NCBI RefSeq assembly: GCF_003628755.1
Contig: NZ_CP029256.1
Coordinates: 143,585 to 207,584, forward strand
Direction of reading: 5' to 3'
Length of the DNA stretch: 64,000 nucleotides
Origin: Christensenella minuta
GTDB taxonomy: Bacteria; Bacillota; Clostridia; Christensenellales; Christensenellaceae
A program made the position numbers and the translations under genes. This document shows, piece by piece, positions 10,162 to 18,627 of the stretch. The notes beneath the pieces are model-generated. The model did no database searches and was not told the DNA's origin. It was given only the letters and a program-made list of their open reading frames with translations. Position 1 is the stretch's first letter, and the number at the start of each line of letters is the position of its first letter.

Positions 10162-10308
10162 CTATTTCTGGCGAACTTCCGAAGGCCTGCGGTATTTTTT
10201 GCGGTCCTTGCGTTCCAGGAAGACCGCCGAAGCGCTCATCGCGGCAATTACCGCCAGGGCGGCGGAAAGAACGGTTAAAACTTCCTTCGAGAAAATAATT
10301 TCAAACAT
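10162..10308 (-). CDS. 48-residue small membrane protein, unknown function
   Basis: A short frame missed by length cut-offs. AAGGAGG lies 8-9 nt before the ATG (10306-10308 on the complement), and the product is 48 residues. One hydrophobic segment (about 10-31, LTVLSAALAVIAAMSASAVF) is followed by a very basic tail (ERKDRKKYRR...). The perfect ribosome site, sensible codon use and TM-plus-basic-tail layout make it a credible gene. It lies 129 nt upstream of the CoA-transferase on the same strand. No family recognised. Confidence 0.6.
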   Translation of the reverse strand: MFEIIFSKEVLTVLSAALAVIAAMSASAVFLERKDRKKYRRPSEVRQK

Positions 10309-10582
10309 GATGCTGCCTCCTTTTTCCGGTATCCGAACCCGATGCTTCCATTGTAACCGCCGCCCTTTACATCCGGGGTCAAAGCCGTAGGCTTTTTAAT
10401 GTAACATCTGTAATATTTTACGGGAACAGCCTGCGGTTCTGCGCGCAGGGAAGCTTTTTTGCGTTCCGTTTTTCGGGGAAAATATGAAAAAAGTGTGACA
10501 AAAGGGGGGATAAGCCTATACAAAATGGGCGTTCTGAGGTATAATATAGACCGTTATATAGAGACTCTGAGAGGTACCGTAT

Positions 10583-12295
10583 TTGAAAAAGAAATTTGCG
10601 TGGATCATTGCAGTGCTGATGATCCTTACATTTCCGATAACCGCCTTCGCGGAAGCGGAGCCAGAAGCGCAGGCTTCGGCGGAGCCTGTCGCGCAGGAAG
10701 CAGGGGAAACGCAGGAGCCGCAGCCCGAACAGCCGGCCGATCCCGAGGCAACGCCGACGCCGGAGCCCACCCCGACGCCGACGGCGACCCCGCCAGAGAC
10801 TTCCGAAACGAAGGAAGGAGCGCCGGAGGCCGATTTGTCACAGGTGACGTCTCTGTCGGCAATGCTTGTCGATGCGGATACGGGCGAAGTCCTGTTTTCT
10901 AAAAATGCGGACTGGACGATCTTCCCGGCCAGCACCACCAAGCTGATGACGGCGATTCTTGTCGCGGAGAATTGCAAACCGGAAGATATGGTCACCTATA
11001 CGGTGGATATGAAGACGGAGGTCAATAAGTCGGGGGGCAGTATGATGGGCCTCAAAAATCTGCCTGTTGATTCGCAGATTTCCGTGAAAGACCTTTTCTA
11101 TGGTCTCATGCTTTGTTCGGGAAATGACGCGGCGATCGTCCTTGGGATGCACATTGCGGGCACGGAGCAGGCCTTTGTGGATATGATGAACCAGAAGGCG
11201 CAGGAGCTCGGCATGACGGGAACGCATTTTATCAACCCGCATGGACTGTATATCCATAACGTCGGTTACGGCCATTATTCCACCGCCACGGATATGGCAA
11301 AGCTTGCAGTGGAAGCGAAAAAATATCCGATGATTACGGAAGCGGAAACCACGCAGACCTATACCTATGAATCGGTCAGCGGTTATTGCCAGCTCGAGAA
11401 CCTTCCGCCCGATACTATTGAAAATTCAAACTACCTGGTCCACACTCCGGTGAATAAGCCGGAACTGGCGGCATATCTGTACGATAAAGCGACGGGAATG
11501 AAAACGGGAACATTGGAAAACATCCTGCCTCCCGGCGCAACGGAATACATCAAATCCTACGGCTGCCTGGTCGCATCCGCGTCGGATGGCGGCCTCAACC
11601 TGATCGCGGTCATCTTCGGAGACCTGTCGGTGGGCAATAAGGAGACGGGCGTGCCCAATGCTTATGCGCGCTGGGATATTGCAAAATACCTGTTTGATTA
11701 TGGCTTTGCCAATTACGCCAAGGTAGACCTTGCGCAGTTCGCCGCTCCCGTGGCGCTTACCGAGCAGACCGAAAACTTCGCCTCCAACGACCCGGAGGAA
11801 GGCTCGCTTGAAGTAACGGCGGACCTTACGGGGATAGGGGCCGATACGCAGCTGCTTGACGCGGCGACCGTGCAGGGACTTCAGGACGGAAGCATCAAGC
11901 TGGAGGAAAAAACAACGATTGAGGAACCGCTGCGAGCGCCGATCACGGCGGGGCAGCAAATCGGGACCGTCACCTATTCGCTCAACGGTCAGGAGCTTTA
12001 TACCGCGCCGCTCGTAGCGGGCCGCGATATCTATCCCAGGGGAGAGGAATCCGAAACGAGCGAGGAATACGGCGTACCGGTGTTCGCGTTTGAACTGTGG
12101 TATCTGTGGATCATTGTTCCCGCAGCGGCGGTTCTTACGCTTCTCATAATCCGGGCGGTAAACAAATCGCGGCGCAGGGCGCGTTATGCAAAGCGTGCGT
12201 CAGTCGGCGCGCGGCCGGTTCAAACGCGCGCAGGCGGATCCGCCGTACAGCGCCGGAATGCGAACACGCGCAGCAGCCGGCAACATAAGCCATGA
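10583..12295 (+). CDS. D-alanyl-D-alanine carboxypeptidase, S11 family (DacF/PBP5-like), membrane-anchored
   Basis: Trims the terminal D-Ala of peptidoglycan stem peptides. Signal peptide 1-22 (cleavage after AFA) is followed by a Pro/Glu/Thr-rich spacer (about 23-85) containing PTPEPTPTPTATP. The catalytic domain carries SxxK at S117-TTK, SGN at 179-181 and KTG at 307-309. A PBP5-C domain covers about 375-470, a TM segment about 495-520 (LWIIVPAAAVLTLLIIRAV), and a strongly basic tail ends the protein. At 570 residues it is longer than typical DacF (about 390-450) because of the spacer and the C-terminal TM segment. TTG start with GAGAGG upstream and TATAAT at 10540-10545. Confidence 0.92.
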   Translation: MKKKFAWIIAVLMILTFPITAFAEAEPEAQASAEPVAQEAGETQEPQPEQPADPEATPTPEPTPTPTATPPETSETKEGAPEADLSQVTSLSAMLVDADTGEVLFSKNADWTIFPASTTKLMTAILVAENCKPEDMVTYTVDMKTEVNKSGGSMMGLKNLPVDSQISVKDLFYGLMLCSGNDAAIVLGMHIAGTEQAFVDMMNQKAQELGMTGTHFINPHGLYIHNVGYGHYSTATDMAKLAVEAKKYPMITEAETTQTYTYESVSGYCQLENLPPDTIENSNYLVHTPVNKPELAAYLYDKATGMKTGTLENILPPGATEYIKSYGCLVASASDGGLNLIAVIFGDLSVGNKETGVPNAYARWDIAKYLFDYGFANYAKVDLAQFAAPVALTEQTENFASNDPEEGSLEVTADLTGIGADTQLLDAATVQGLQDGSIKLEEKTTIEEPLRAPITAGQQIGTVTYSLNGQELYTAPLVAGRDIYPRGEESETSEEYGVPVFAFELWYLWIIVPAAAVLTLLIIRAVNKSRRRARYAKRASVGARPVQTRAGGSAVQRRNANTRSSRQHKP

Positions 12296-12300
12296 GCCTA

Positions 12301-12331
12301 TAAAAGCGGCCCCGGAGGGGCCGCTTTTATA
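12301..12331 (+). terminator. Terminator of the carboxypeptidase gene
   Basis: Perfect 13-bp GC-rich hairpin TAAAAGCGGCCCC / GGGGCCGCTTTTA with a 3-nt loop, starting 5 nt after the stop codon. Confidence 0.9.
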
Positions 12332-12355
12332 GCGGGATACGAAAGGGAACGGACA

Positions 12356-12745
12356 ATGGAACCGGTTATGATCGCGCCGTGCGGCATGAACTGTGAATTA
12401 TGCGTTTCCCGTCAGCGTGAAAAGAAAAAATGTCCGGGATGCCGCGGCGGGGATGGCCATAAACCGGCAGGCTGTGTCAATTGCGTCATCAGGAACTGCG
12501 CCAGGCTGCCGGGATCTGGTTTTTGTTATGATTGCGGGCAATACTGCGCACGGATAAAAAGCCTTGATAAACGCTACCGTACCAGCTACGGGATGAGTAT
12601 GCTGGATAATCTTGAGGACCTCAGGACGCTTGGGATGGAAGCGTTCCTGCGCCGGGAGGAAAAACGGTGGACGTGCCCGCATTGCGGCGCTATGCTGTGC
12701 GTCCACCGGGATAAATGCCCTTCCTGCGGCGTAAAATGGCGCTAA
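12356..12745 (+). CDS. Cysteine-rich DUF3795-type protein
   Basis: A 129-residue protein with 17 cysteines. The N-terminal half (IAPCGMNCELCVSR, KKCPGCRGG, CVNCVIRNCAR, GFCYDCGQYCARI) matches the DUF3795 pattern. The C-terminal TCPHCGAML...CPSCGVKWR is a zinc ribbon. Cytosolic metal binding is likely; a biochemical function is not known. It is transcribed alone between two strong hairpins. GGGAACGG precedes the ATG; a second ATG at 12368 is also possible. Confidence 0.75.
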   Translation: MEPVMIAPCGMNCELCVSRQREKKKCPGCRGGDGHKPAGCVNCVIRNCARLPGSGFCYDCGQYCARIKSLDKRYRTSYGMSMLDNLEDLRTLGMEAFLRREEKRWTCPHCGAMLCVHRDKCPSCGVKWR

Positions 12746-12778
12746 AAAAGGGACGGTTTCCGTCCCCTTTTTAGCGCC
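12738..12778. terminator. Long bidirectional terminator
   Basis: A near-perfect hairpin whose arms run from GGCGCTA through AAAAAAGGGACGG to CCGTCCCCTTTTTAGCGCC. It overlaps the end of the cysteine-rich gene and serves the convergent leuB. Confidence 0.9.
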
Positions 12779-12792
12779 GTTAGTGCTACTTC

Positions 12793-13854
12793 CTATTTCA
12801 GTTCTGCAAGGATCAGGTCCGACATTTCCCTTGTCGAAATGGATTTCCCGCCCGCGGCGATATCCGCCGTGCGCGCGCCGCCTTTTAGGACCGCCTTGAC
12901 CGCCGTCTCGATGGCCTGCGCTTCCTCTTCAAGGTCAAAGGAATACCGCAGCATCATCGCGCATGAAAGGATCATGGCGATCGGGTTGGCCTTGCCCGTT
13001 CCCGCAATGTCGGGCGCGGAACCGTGGATTGGCTCATACATCCCAAGCTTTGTGGAGCCGAGGCTTGCGGAAGGCAGCATTCCGATCGAGCCGGTAATCA
13101 TGCTGGCTTCATCCGTCAGGATATCCCCGAACAGGTTGCCCGTTACCACCACGTCGAACTGGCGCGGGTTGCGCACAAGCTGCATGGCTGCGTTATCCAC
13201 ATACATATGGTTTAATTCGACGTCCGGGTAGTCCTTCGCCACCCGGCTTACCGTGTTTCTCCACAGGCGGGAAGTAGCGAGGACGTTGGCTTTGTCCACG
13301 CTCGTTACTTTTTTGCCCCTCTTGCGCGCCGATTCAAACGCAAGGCGCGCGATGCGCTCCACCTCATAATCGTGGTAATTCATCAGGTCGGAGGAATAGG
13401 TGATGTCGTCGCCGCCGCGCTCGCCGAAATACACGTCTCCGGTCAGTTCGCGCAGGATCAGAATATCGAGGCCCGTACCCACGATTTCATCCTTCAGCGG
13501 ACAAGCGTCCCGAAGCTCGTCATAAATGATCGCGGGCCGGAGGTTGGCAAATAGGCCAAGCCCGCCGCGCAGGCGCAAAAGTCCCTTCTCCGGGCGTTTA
13601 TCCACAGGAAGGTCGTCCCATTTTTCTCCGCCTACCGCCGCGAGGAGCACCGCGTCGCTCCGGCGGCAGGCCTCAAGCTGCTCCTCCGGCAGCGGATCAC
13701 CGTATTTATCGATGGCCACGCCGCCCGCATCCACCTCCGTAAAAGCAAAGGTGTGGCCGTATAGCTCACCTATACGGCTTAGTATGCGCACAGCCTCTTC
13801 CGATATTTCCGGGCCGATACCGTCGCCGGGAATTCTGGCAATTTTATATTCCAT
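12793..13854 (-). CDS. leuB: 3-isopropylmalate dehydrogenase
   Basis: Third step of leucine synthesis: NAD-dependent oxidation and decarboxylation of 3-isopropylmalate. The 353 residues carry the family hallmarks PGDGIGPEI at the start, [14 protein letters not shown] with the substrate arginines, SVDKANVL with the catalytic lysine, and the [24 protein letters not shown] signature. It stands alone: leuA, leuC and leuD are not adjacent, so the pathway genes are either elsewhere or the enzyme serves a related (iso)malate substrate. IPMDH is favoured by the motif set. Confidence 0.92.
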   Translation of the reverse strand: MEYKIARIPGDGIGPEISEEAVRILSRIGELYGHTFAFTEVDAGGVAIDKYGDPLPEEQLEACRRSDAVLLAAVGGEKWDDLPVDKRPEKGLLRLRGGLGLFANLRPAIIYDELRDACPLKDEIVGTGLDILILRELTGDVYFGERGGDDITYSSDLMNYHDYEVERIARLAFESARKRGKKVTSVDKANVLATSRLWRNTVSRVAKDYPDVELNHMYVDNAAMQLVRNPRQFDVVVTGNLFGDILTDEASMITGSIGMLPSASLGSTKLGMYEPIHGSAPDIAGTGKANPIAMILSCAMMLRYSFDLEEEAQAIETAVKAVLKGGARTADIAAGGKSISTREMSDLILAELK

Positions 13855-13966
13855 CCGTTTTTTCGTCCTCCTGTCAAAAATTTAAGATACGCACCTATTA
13901 TATAACAAAAACAAATTAGACAAAAGAGGCGCTATGAAATAAAATAATAAGAGGAAAGGACATACA

Positions 13967-14776
13967 ATGAAAACAGGAATGTCGACAGCCTGCTTTTTCT
14001 GCAGGCTCTATAACGAAGAAGCGGTCAGAAAAATGGCGGAACTCGGGGTGCGCGATATGGAAGTCTTTTTTTCTGCCATGTCGGAATACGAAAAGCCGTT
14101 TACAGATGAACTCAGGCGCATCACGCAGGGGGAAGGCGCGCATATCCGCTCCATCCATGCCCTGTGTACGCAGTTTGAACCCCAGCTTTATTCCGCGCAC
14201 CGGCGGCAGTATGAAGAAGCCCTCGATGTGTTTGAGAAGGTCACGGACGCGGCGGCGGCGGTCGGCGCGGGAACCTATGTGTTCCACGGCCCGATGAACG
14301 TCAAACGGGCCAAAACCTTCCATGTTAATTATGAGTTCGCGGGAGAGCGCACCGCAGTCCTCGCGGAACGCGCTAAGAAAAAGGGAATTAAGCTCGCATG
14401 GGAAACCGTGCATTGGTGTTGGTATGCGCAGCCCGGCTTTGCGCGCGAACTCCTTCGCCATACGGACAGCGACAACCTGTACTTTACCCTTGATATCAAG
14501 CAGGCGGCGCAATCCGGTTATGAGGTCATGGATTATATAGACGATATGAACGGCCGCCTTGCCCATATCCATGTATGCGATTACCGGAAAGACGCGGAAA
14601 AAGGAATCATTCCCTGCCTTCCGTTCGAGGGAGAGATGGACTGGGCCGGAATGAGGGAAAAGCTTGCCGGGTTGGATTACCGGGGCCTGCTGATGCTTGA
14701 GGTCTATCCGGGCGATTACGGCTCCTACGGCGAACTGATGAAAACCTATAACCGGCTTTCGGAATTTTTCGGTTAA
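13967..14776 (+). CDS. Sugar phosphate isomerase/epimerase, xylose isomerase-like TIM barrel
   Basis: A 269-residue AP-endonuclease-2 fold protein. Barrel strands and metal ligands are suggested by KTGMSTACFF, VRDMEVFFSAMSEYE, IRSIHALCTQFEP, YVFHGPMN, LAWETVHWCW (Glu), LYFTLDIKQAA (Asp), LAHIHVCDYRK (His) and LLMLEVYPGD (Glu). These fit a divalent-metal isomerase or epimerase on a sugar or sugar phosphate. The specific substrate is unknown; hits in this superfamily range from inosose dehydratase to hydroxypyruvate isomerase. AGGAAAGG is the ribosome site. Single gene with a terminator behind it. Confidence 0.8.
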   Translation: MKTGMSTACFFCRLYNEEAVRKMAELGVRDMEVFFSAMSEYEKPFTDELRRITQGEGAHIRSIHALCTQFEPQLYSAHRRQYEEALDVFEKVTDAAAAVGAGTYVFHGPMNVKRAKTFHVNYEFAGERTAVLAERAKKKGIKLAWETVHWCWYAQPGFARELLRHTDSDNLYFTLDIKQAAQSGYEVMDYIDDMNGRLAHIHVCDYRKDAEKGIIPCLPFEGEMDWAGMREKLAGLDYRGLLMLEVYPGDYGSYGELMKTYNRLSEFFG

Positions 14777-14816
14777 AAGGCAAGCGCGGTGCGGCTATCC
14801 TTCTAAAAAAGTAAAA

Positions 14817-14852
14817 TAAAAAGCTGCCCGCTGATATGGCAGGCAGCTTTTT
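14817..14852. terminator. Terminator between the isomerase and thiT
   Basis: AAAAAGCTGCC pairs with GGCAGCTTTTTT around a loop of about 13 nt. Flanking A and T runs make it usable from both strands. Confidence 0.8.
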
Positions 14853-14893
14853 TGCTGCGGCAAACAATATGCCCCGTCTTTTCACGCGGCGCT

Positions 14894-15574
14894 TTACGCC
14901 GGGCCGCTGAACGCCTTTTGCTGTGCCCGCGCTTCCTTTTTCAGCCGGTTGAACATCTTATACAGTGCGGGGATCGCGGCGACAGCCGCACAAATCGCGC
15001 ATTCGATGCCAACGACAGCTCCGTTGTATCCGAGGGAATAAAGCCAAGCGGGCATTCCCTCCGGCGCATACATGCCGAAAAAGAGCCAGCCGGAAAGGAA
15101 TTGGCAGGCAAAACGTGCGCCGCATCCATATAGGATACCGGGAATGATGCTGTTTCTTGCCAGCCCCGCCAATGCCAGCAGGGAGAAGGATGCGAGGTAA
15201 TCGAGGGCAAACTGCGGAAAAGACAGGAAAAGCGGCTCCTGCACGAATTGCAAAAGACCATAGCACAGTCCCGCAATGAAGCCTTTTTTAAACCCGTAGA
15301 TATAGGAAAATGCAAGCATCGGCAGCATGCTGGCAGGAGTGATGGACCCGCCGTTCGGCATCGAAAAGACCTTGATAAAGCTTAGCAGAAAGGACGCGCC
15401 GATGCAAAGGGCGGCGGTTGTCAGTTCCTTTGTCGTCCATTGCGATTTTTTTGTGATTTGTCTGCCGCCGTTTGTTTTGCGGCGGTACAGGAAATAACCG
15501 GCGAGACCCGCGGCAACGGTCACGCATACAATAATGACCGCAGGCAGGGTAAGTTCGGAAAAGCTTTTAAACAT
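14894..15574 (-). CDS. thiT: Energy-coupled thiamine transporter ThiT
   Basis: Substrate-binding S component of an ECF transporter for thiamine, six TM helices. The 226 residues have a lone N-terminal hydrophobic segment (about 8-30), then the ThiT core from WTTKELTTAALCIGASFLLSFIK to the C-terminal basic helix. ThiT features include FKVFSMPNGGSITPASMLPMLAFSYIYGFKKG and the aromatic-rich helix LYSLGYNGAVVGIE. The ATG at 15574 has TCCTCCTT (an AAGGAGGA ribosome site) 8 nt upstream; an upstream open extension runs through the riboswitch and is not coding. Control by the TPP riboswitch confirms the substrate. The N-terminal helix is extra compared with the usual 190-residue protein. Confidence 0.92.
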   Translation of the reverse strand: MFKSFSELTLPAVIIVCVTVAAGLAGYFLYRRKTNGGRQITKKSQWTTKELTTAALCIGASFLLSFIKVFSMPNGGSITPASMLPMLAFSYIYGFKKGFIAGLCYGLLQFVQEPLFLSFPQFALDYLASFSLLALAGLARNSIIPGILYGCGARFACQFLSGWLFFGMYAPEGMPAWLYSLGYNGAVVGIECAICAAVAAIPALYKMFNRLKKEARAQQKAFSGPA

Positions 15575-15682
15575 AATAAAAATCCTCCTTTGAGTGACAG
15601 GCGCGCCGGACAAGGAGCCCTGCGCCGCTGTAAAATCCGGGCGGGCAGGCCGTCCGGTCCGGTAAGCACACTGCAAAAAAGG

Positions 15683-15709
15683 AAAAACTCCCGCTGCCTG
15701 CGGGAGTTT
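15683..15709 (-). terminator. Expression-platform terminator of the TPP riboswitch
   Basis: On the minus strand AAACTCCCGC / GCGGGAGTTT (10 bp, 5-nt loop) is followed by a T run. It lies between the riboswitch aptamer and thiT, so TPP binding would stop transcription before the gene. Confidence 0.85.
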
Positions 15710-15726
15710 GATTTTAAGTATAAGAC

Positions 15727-15798
15727 TTATGCTTCCCACGCACGCATTATCGTGCAGGTTGAAGGGTTTAATTCTCAGCCGTAGCTCCCCTAGCAGTG
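15727..15798 (-). promoter_or_regulatory. TPP riboswitch (THI element)
   Basis: The minus strand shows the conserved blocks in order: CTAGGGGAGC, GGCTGAGA, ACCCTT, ACCTG, GATAATG and GCGTGGGAA, with outer P1 arms TGCT/AGCA. It sits about 155 nt upstream of thiT and is followed by an intrinsic terminator. Family assignment is by motif recognition. Confidence 0.93.
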
Positions 15799-15861
15799 TA
15801 TTTACTTTTCTGATATAGTATAATAGTAGCATCAATGAAAAGCGGTTGCAAGGGGGATTCG

Positions 15862-16440
15862 ATGAAAAAAAGTTTCTATGCCTATCTTTCGCGGATGCGG
15901 CACATCAAGCGGTGGGGCCTCATGCGCAATAATATGGAGGAAAACGTAGCGGAGCATACCTTCTCCGTTGCGCTGATCGCCCACGCCCTGTGTATCATCC
16001 GGAATACGTACTTTGACGGCAATGTAAGCGAAAAGGATGTGCTTGCGGCCGCGCTTTACCATGAAGCGGGCGAAGTCATTACGGGCGACCTTCCGACGCC
16101 CATCAAATATTTTGACAGCAGCATTACGCAGTCCTATAAAAAGATCGAGCGCCAGGCGGAAGATACGCTTGTTTCTATGCTGCCGGATGAAATGCGTCCC
16201 CGGATCGCGCCATATGTGCGGCAGGAAACAAGCGAGGACGTACGCCTGCTCGTCAAGGCGGCGGACCGCCTCAGTGCTTACATCAAATGCATGGAGGAGC
16301 TTAGGACGGGGAACCGCGAGTTCGAGAAGGCCTGCGTGCGCACCAAAGAAGCGGTGGAAGGCATGCGCCTCCCGGAAGTGGAATATTTCATGGAGCATTT
16401 CCTACCGGGGTATTCTCTTACGCTGGACGAGCTCAATTAG
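15862..16440 (+). CDS. YfbR-like HD-domain 5'-deoxynucleotidase
   Basis: A 192-residue HD phosphohydrolase like E. coli YfbR, which dephosphorylates dNMPs. Visible motifs are RHIKRWGLMRN near the substrate pocket, ENVAEHTFSVA (first His), ALYHEAGEVITGDLPTPIKY (the HD-equivalent HE with following Asp) and a late LVKAADRLSAY with the final metal Asp. The metal residue usually written HD reads HE here, as in YfbR. Start 15862 is preferred over 15835 because AGGGGGA lies 5 nt upstream of it. It is divergent from thiT. Confidence 0.85.
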   Translation: MKKSFYAYLSRMRHIKRWGLMRNNMEENVAEHTFSVALIAHALCIIRNTYFDGNVSEKDVLAAALYHEAGEVITGDLPTPIKYFDSSITQSYKKIERQAEDTLVSMLPDEMRPRIAPYVRQETSEDVRLLVKAADRLSAYIKCMEELRTGNREFEKACVRTKEAVEGMRLPEVEYFMEHFLPGYSLTLDELN

Positions 16441-16497
16441 GCGGCGCTGGCAGAAAGTGGAAAAAGGGTTGTTTGGCCGGATTTTTACACGTTTTTC

Positions 16498-16526
16498 TTG
16501 ACATAAGCCCTTTGGCGTGGTATTAT
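16498..16526 (+). promoter_or_regulatory. Strong sigma-A promoter of the rplJ-rplL operon
   Basis: Consensus TTGACA (16498-16503), exactly 17 nt spacer, TATTAT (16521-16526), immediately upstream of the L10 leader. Confidence 0.88.
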
Positions 16527-16544
16527 AAGTCCTGCGTGAAAATG

Positions 16545-16680
16545 AAATATGTACCGAAAGCCATAGACTCAGGAGCGTAACGCTTAATCTCTGAAATCCT
16601 GACGAGGTTGATTTTATAAGAACCCAGTTGCTCTTTTAAGGTCTGCATGGCTTTGAAAGGGCATTTTTTATTAAATCCTG
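16545..16680 (+). ncRNA. Ribosomal protein L10 leader
   Basis: The 5' untranslated region of rplJ contains the L10-leader pattern: AGACTCAGGAGCGTAACGCTTAATCT, then TCCTGACGAGGTT, and a terminal hairpin-T stretch (AAGGTCTGCATGGCTTTGAAAGGGCATTTTTTA) resembling an attenuator. In this family L10(L12)4 binds the leader and represses its own operon. Limits are approximate. Confidence 0.85.
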
Positions 16681-16703
16681 CGCAGTCAGCGAGGTGAAAG
16701 AAT

Positions 16704-17228
16704 TTGAAGGAAGCAAAATTACAGGCAAAACAGGCAGCCGTTGCGGACGTAGTAGATAAAATGCAGCGTGCGCAGAGTGTCGTCGTTCTCGATTATCGCG
16801 GCCTTACGGTTGCGGAGGTATCAGACCTGCGGAGCAAGTTCCGCGAAGCGGGCGTCGAGTATAAGGTTATCAAAAACAATATGCTTAAGCGCGCGGCCGA
16901 GGAACTGAAAATCGAAGGTGTGGAAGATTACTTCAAAGGCCCGACGGCAGTTGCGTTTGGTTTTGAAGATCCGGTGGCTCCGGCTAAGATCCTGTGCAAG
17001 TTTGTAAAGGATGCGGGCAAGACGGAAATCAAGGGCGGCATCCTGGCCGGTCAGGCGATGGACGCGAAGAAGGTTGAAAGCCTCTCAAAGCTCCCGTCCA
17101 AGGAAGAGCTTATTGCAAAGATGATGGGCAGCCTCAACGCCCCGATCACCAACTTTGCTCTGGCGCTTCAGGCGATCCCGCGTGGTCTCGCATGCGCGCT
17201 CAAAGCGGTTGCGGAACAAAAACAGTAA
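16704..17228 (+). CDS. rplJ: 50S ribosomal protein L10
   Basis: Stalk base protein that binds 23S rRNA and carries the L7/L12 dimers. The 174 residues show KEAKLQAKQAAVADVVDKMQ, VVVLDYRGLTVAEVSDLR, YKVIKNNMLKRA and the C-terminal helix that binds L12. TTG start at 16704 with GAGGTG 7 nt upstream. It is preceded by its autoregulatory leader and followed 57 nt later by rplL. Confidence 0.97.
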   Translation: MKEAKLQAKQAAVADVVDKMQRAQSVVVLDYRGLTVAEVSDLRSKFREAGVEYKVIKNNMLKRAAEELKIEGVEDYFKGPTAVAFGFEDPVAPAKILCKFVKDAGKTEIKGGILAGQAMDAKKVESLSKLPSKEELIAKMMGSLNAPITNFALALQAIPRGLACALKAVAEQKQ

Positions 17229-17285
17229 AAGTGCTGCATGGCACGCAAAAATTGAAATCTATTAAAATTTGGAGGATAATAAATC

Positions 17286-17660
17286 ATGGATAACAAGCAG
17301 ATTCTTGATGCGATTAAAGAAATGAATGTTCTGGACCTTGCAGAACTGGTAAAGGAAATTGAAGAAACGTTCGGCGTAAGCGCTGCCGCTCCGGTTGCTG
17401 TTGCCGCTGCTCCGGCTGCTGGTGATGCCGGCGCTGCTGCGGAAGAAAAAACCGAGTTCGACGTTGTTCTGAAGGCTGCCGGCGCAGAAAAGATCAAAGT
17501 CATTAAGGTTGTAAGAGAAGTAACCGGTCTTGGCCTGAAGGAAGCAAAAGAGATGGTTGATTCCGCTCCTTCCACGATCAAGGAAGCTCTCGGAAAAGAC
17601 GACGCGGAAAAACTGGTCGCTTCCCTCAAGGAAGTTGGCGCAGACGTGGAAATGAAATAA
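17286..17660 (+). CDS. rplL: 50S ribosomal protein L7/L12
   Basis: Stalk protein that recruits translation factors. The 124 residues have the N-terminal dimerisation helix (about 1-33), an Ala/Pro/Val hinge (about 36-58) and the conserved C-terminal domain ([36 protein letters not shown]). GGAGG ribosome site 10 nt upstream. Codon use is strongly biased, as expected for a very highly expressed gene. A terminator follows. Confidence 0.98.
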   Translation: MDNKQILDAIKEMNVLDLAELVKEIEETFGVSAAAPVAVAAAPAAGDAGAAAEEKTEFDVVLKAAGAEKIKVIKVVREVTGLGLKEAKEMVDSAPSTIKEALGKDDAEKLVASLKEVGADVEMK

Positions 17661-17698
17661 GTTTCCCAATTGCAGAGGATTCGCAATATTATGCGGTA

Positions 17699-17727
17699 AA
17701 AAACGCAGCCCGGCGCTGCGTTTTTTA
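17699..17727 (+). terminator. Terminator of rplJ-rplL
   Basis: AAAAACGCAGC / GCTGCGTTTTTT with a 5-nt loop, 40 nt after the rplL stop. Confidence 0.92.
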
Positions 17728-17853
17728 TATACGCTGGCAACCTATCTTCGCGCGGCGGCATAGGCATTTTGATTTTTTGTGACGAAGGTTTTTGGTTTTA
17801 ACTGCGGAAGGCCGGTGTATAATTAATTAGATTGGATCAGGGGGGTCTTGTGT

Positions 17854-18171
17854 ATGGACAGTTCCGGAGAGCAGGTGCTTGACGACTTCCTGGAGCAGGC
17901 GCGCATCAAAAGCAAGGAATTTTATATTAAGGCGGCACAGAACGCGATCGAGCAGGCATACGAATGCTCCCGGGAGGCGATTCTTGCCGCGCGTAAAACG
18001 GCGGAACGGCTGAAAGCCTATGCGGAAAACGGAAGCGCCGGGGAGCGCGGCAGCGTTGACGAAGCGGCGAAGGAAGCGGCAGAGCTCGCGGCCAGGGTAG
18101 CTGAAGCGGCGAAGGAAGCGGCGGAAGCCGCGTCACTTGCGGTCTCCGTCGAATTGAAAGATAACGGTTGA
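17854..18171 (+). CDS. Small Ala/Glu-rich helical protein, unknown
   Basis: A 105-residue acidic, alanine-rich protein predicted to be almost wholly helical. The second half is a run of heptad-like AAKEAAE / AARVAEAAKEAAEAAS units suggesting a coiled coil. A promoter-like TATAAT lies at 17816-17821 and GGGGGT is 7 nt before the ATG. It heads a three-gene set with the zinc-ribbon protein (21 nt later) and an 88-residue protein. Function unknown. The heptad composition recalls LEA-like or membrane-surface-binding helices, but no family is recognised. Confidence 0.7.
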   Translation: MDSSGEQVLDDFLEQARIKSKEFYIKAAQNAIEQAYECSREAILAARKTAERLKAYAENGSAGERGSVDEAAKEAAELAARVAEAAKEAAEAASLAVSVELKDNG

Positions 18172-18192
18172 TACGGACAGGGGGAAACGATT

Positions 18193-18627
18193 ATGGCAGT
18201 AACGAAAGACCAGGTTGAAAAAACGGCAAAGGCCGCGCAGAAAAAAGCGATGGATGCAGGCCAGGCGGTGGGCGAGGCAGCGAAGACCGCGGCGGCAAAA
18301 GCCAGGGAAGGCATCGTAGCCTTTGGAACCACGGTTGCAAGCAAATCCAGGGAATTGATGGAAACGGCCAAGCTCAACACGCAGAAGTCCCAGAAGCAGA
18401 AAGAGCTCGAAGAAGCTTACCATACGCTGGGGGAAATGGCGTATGCCAAAGGAAGGCTGCGCGGCGATATGGGTGAAATGGCCAGGAAGATCAAGGAAAT
18501 CTATGCGGAACTGCAGCAGCTTGAAGTGGCCCTCAATGCGGCGCAATCCGTGAAGGAGTGCAAAAACTGCGGCCAGAAACACTATGTGGGCGATAATTAT
18601 TGCCCGAATTGCGGCGCAAAACAATGA
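18193..18627 (+). CDS. Helical protein with C-terminal zinc ribbon
   Basis: 144 residues. Residues 1-60 are Ala/Lys-rich helix resembling the preceding gene product (KTAKAAQKKAMDAGQAVGEAAK...), about 60-115 a further coiled-coil segment, and 120-144 a zinc ribbon CKNCGQ...YCPNCGAKQ. This is the build of small Clostridia proteins annotated only as zinc ribbon domain-containing. GGGGGAAACG precedes the ATG. The stop overlaps the next start by 4 nt (ATGA), so the two are translated together. Confidence 0.75.
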   Translation: MAVTKDQVEKTAKAAQKKAMDAGQAVGEAAKTAAAKAREGIVAFGTTVASKSRELMETAKLNTQKSQKQKELEEAYHTLGEMAYAKGRLRGDMGEMARKIKEIYAELQQLEVALNAAQSVKECKNCGQKHYVGDNYCPNCGAKQ

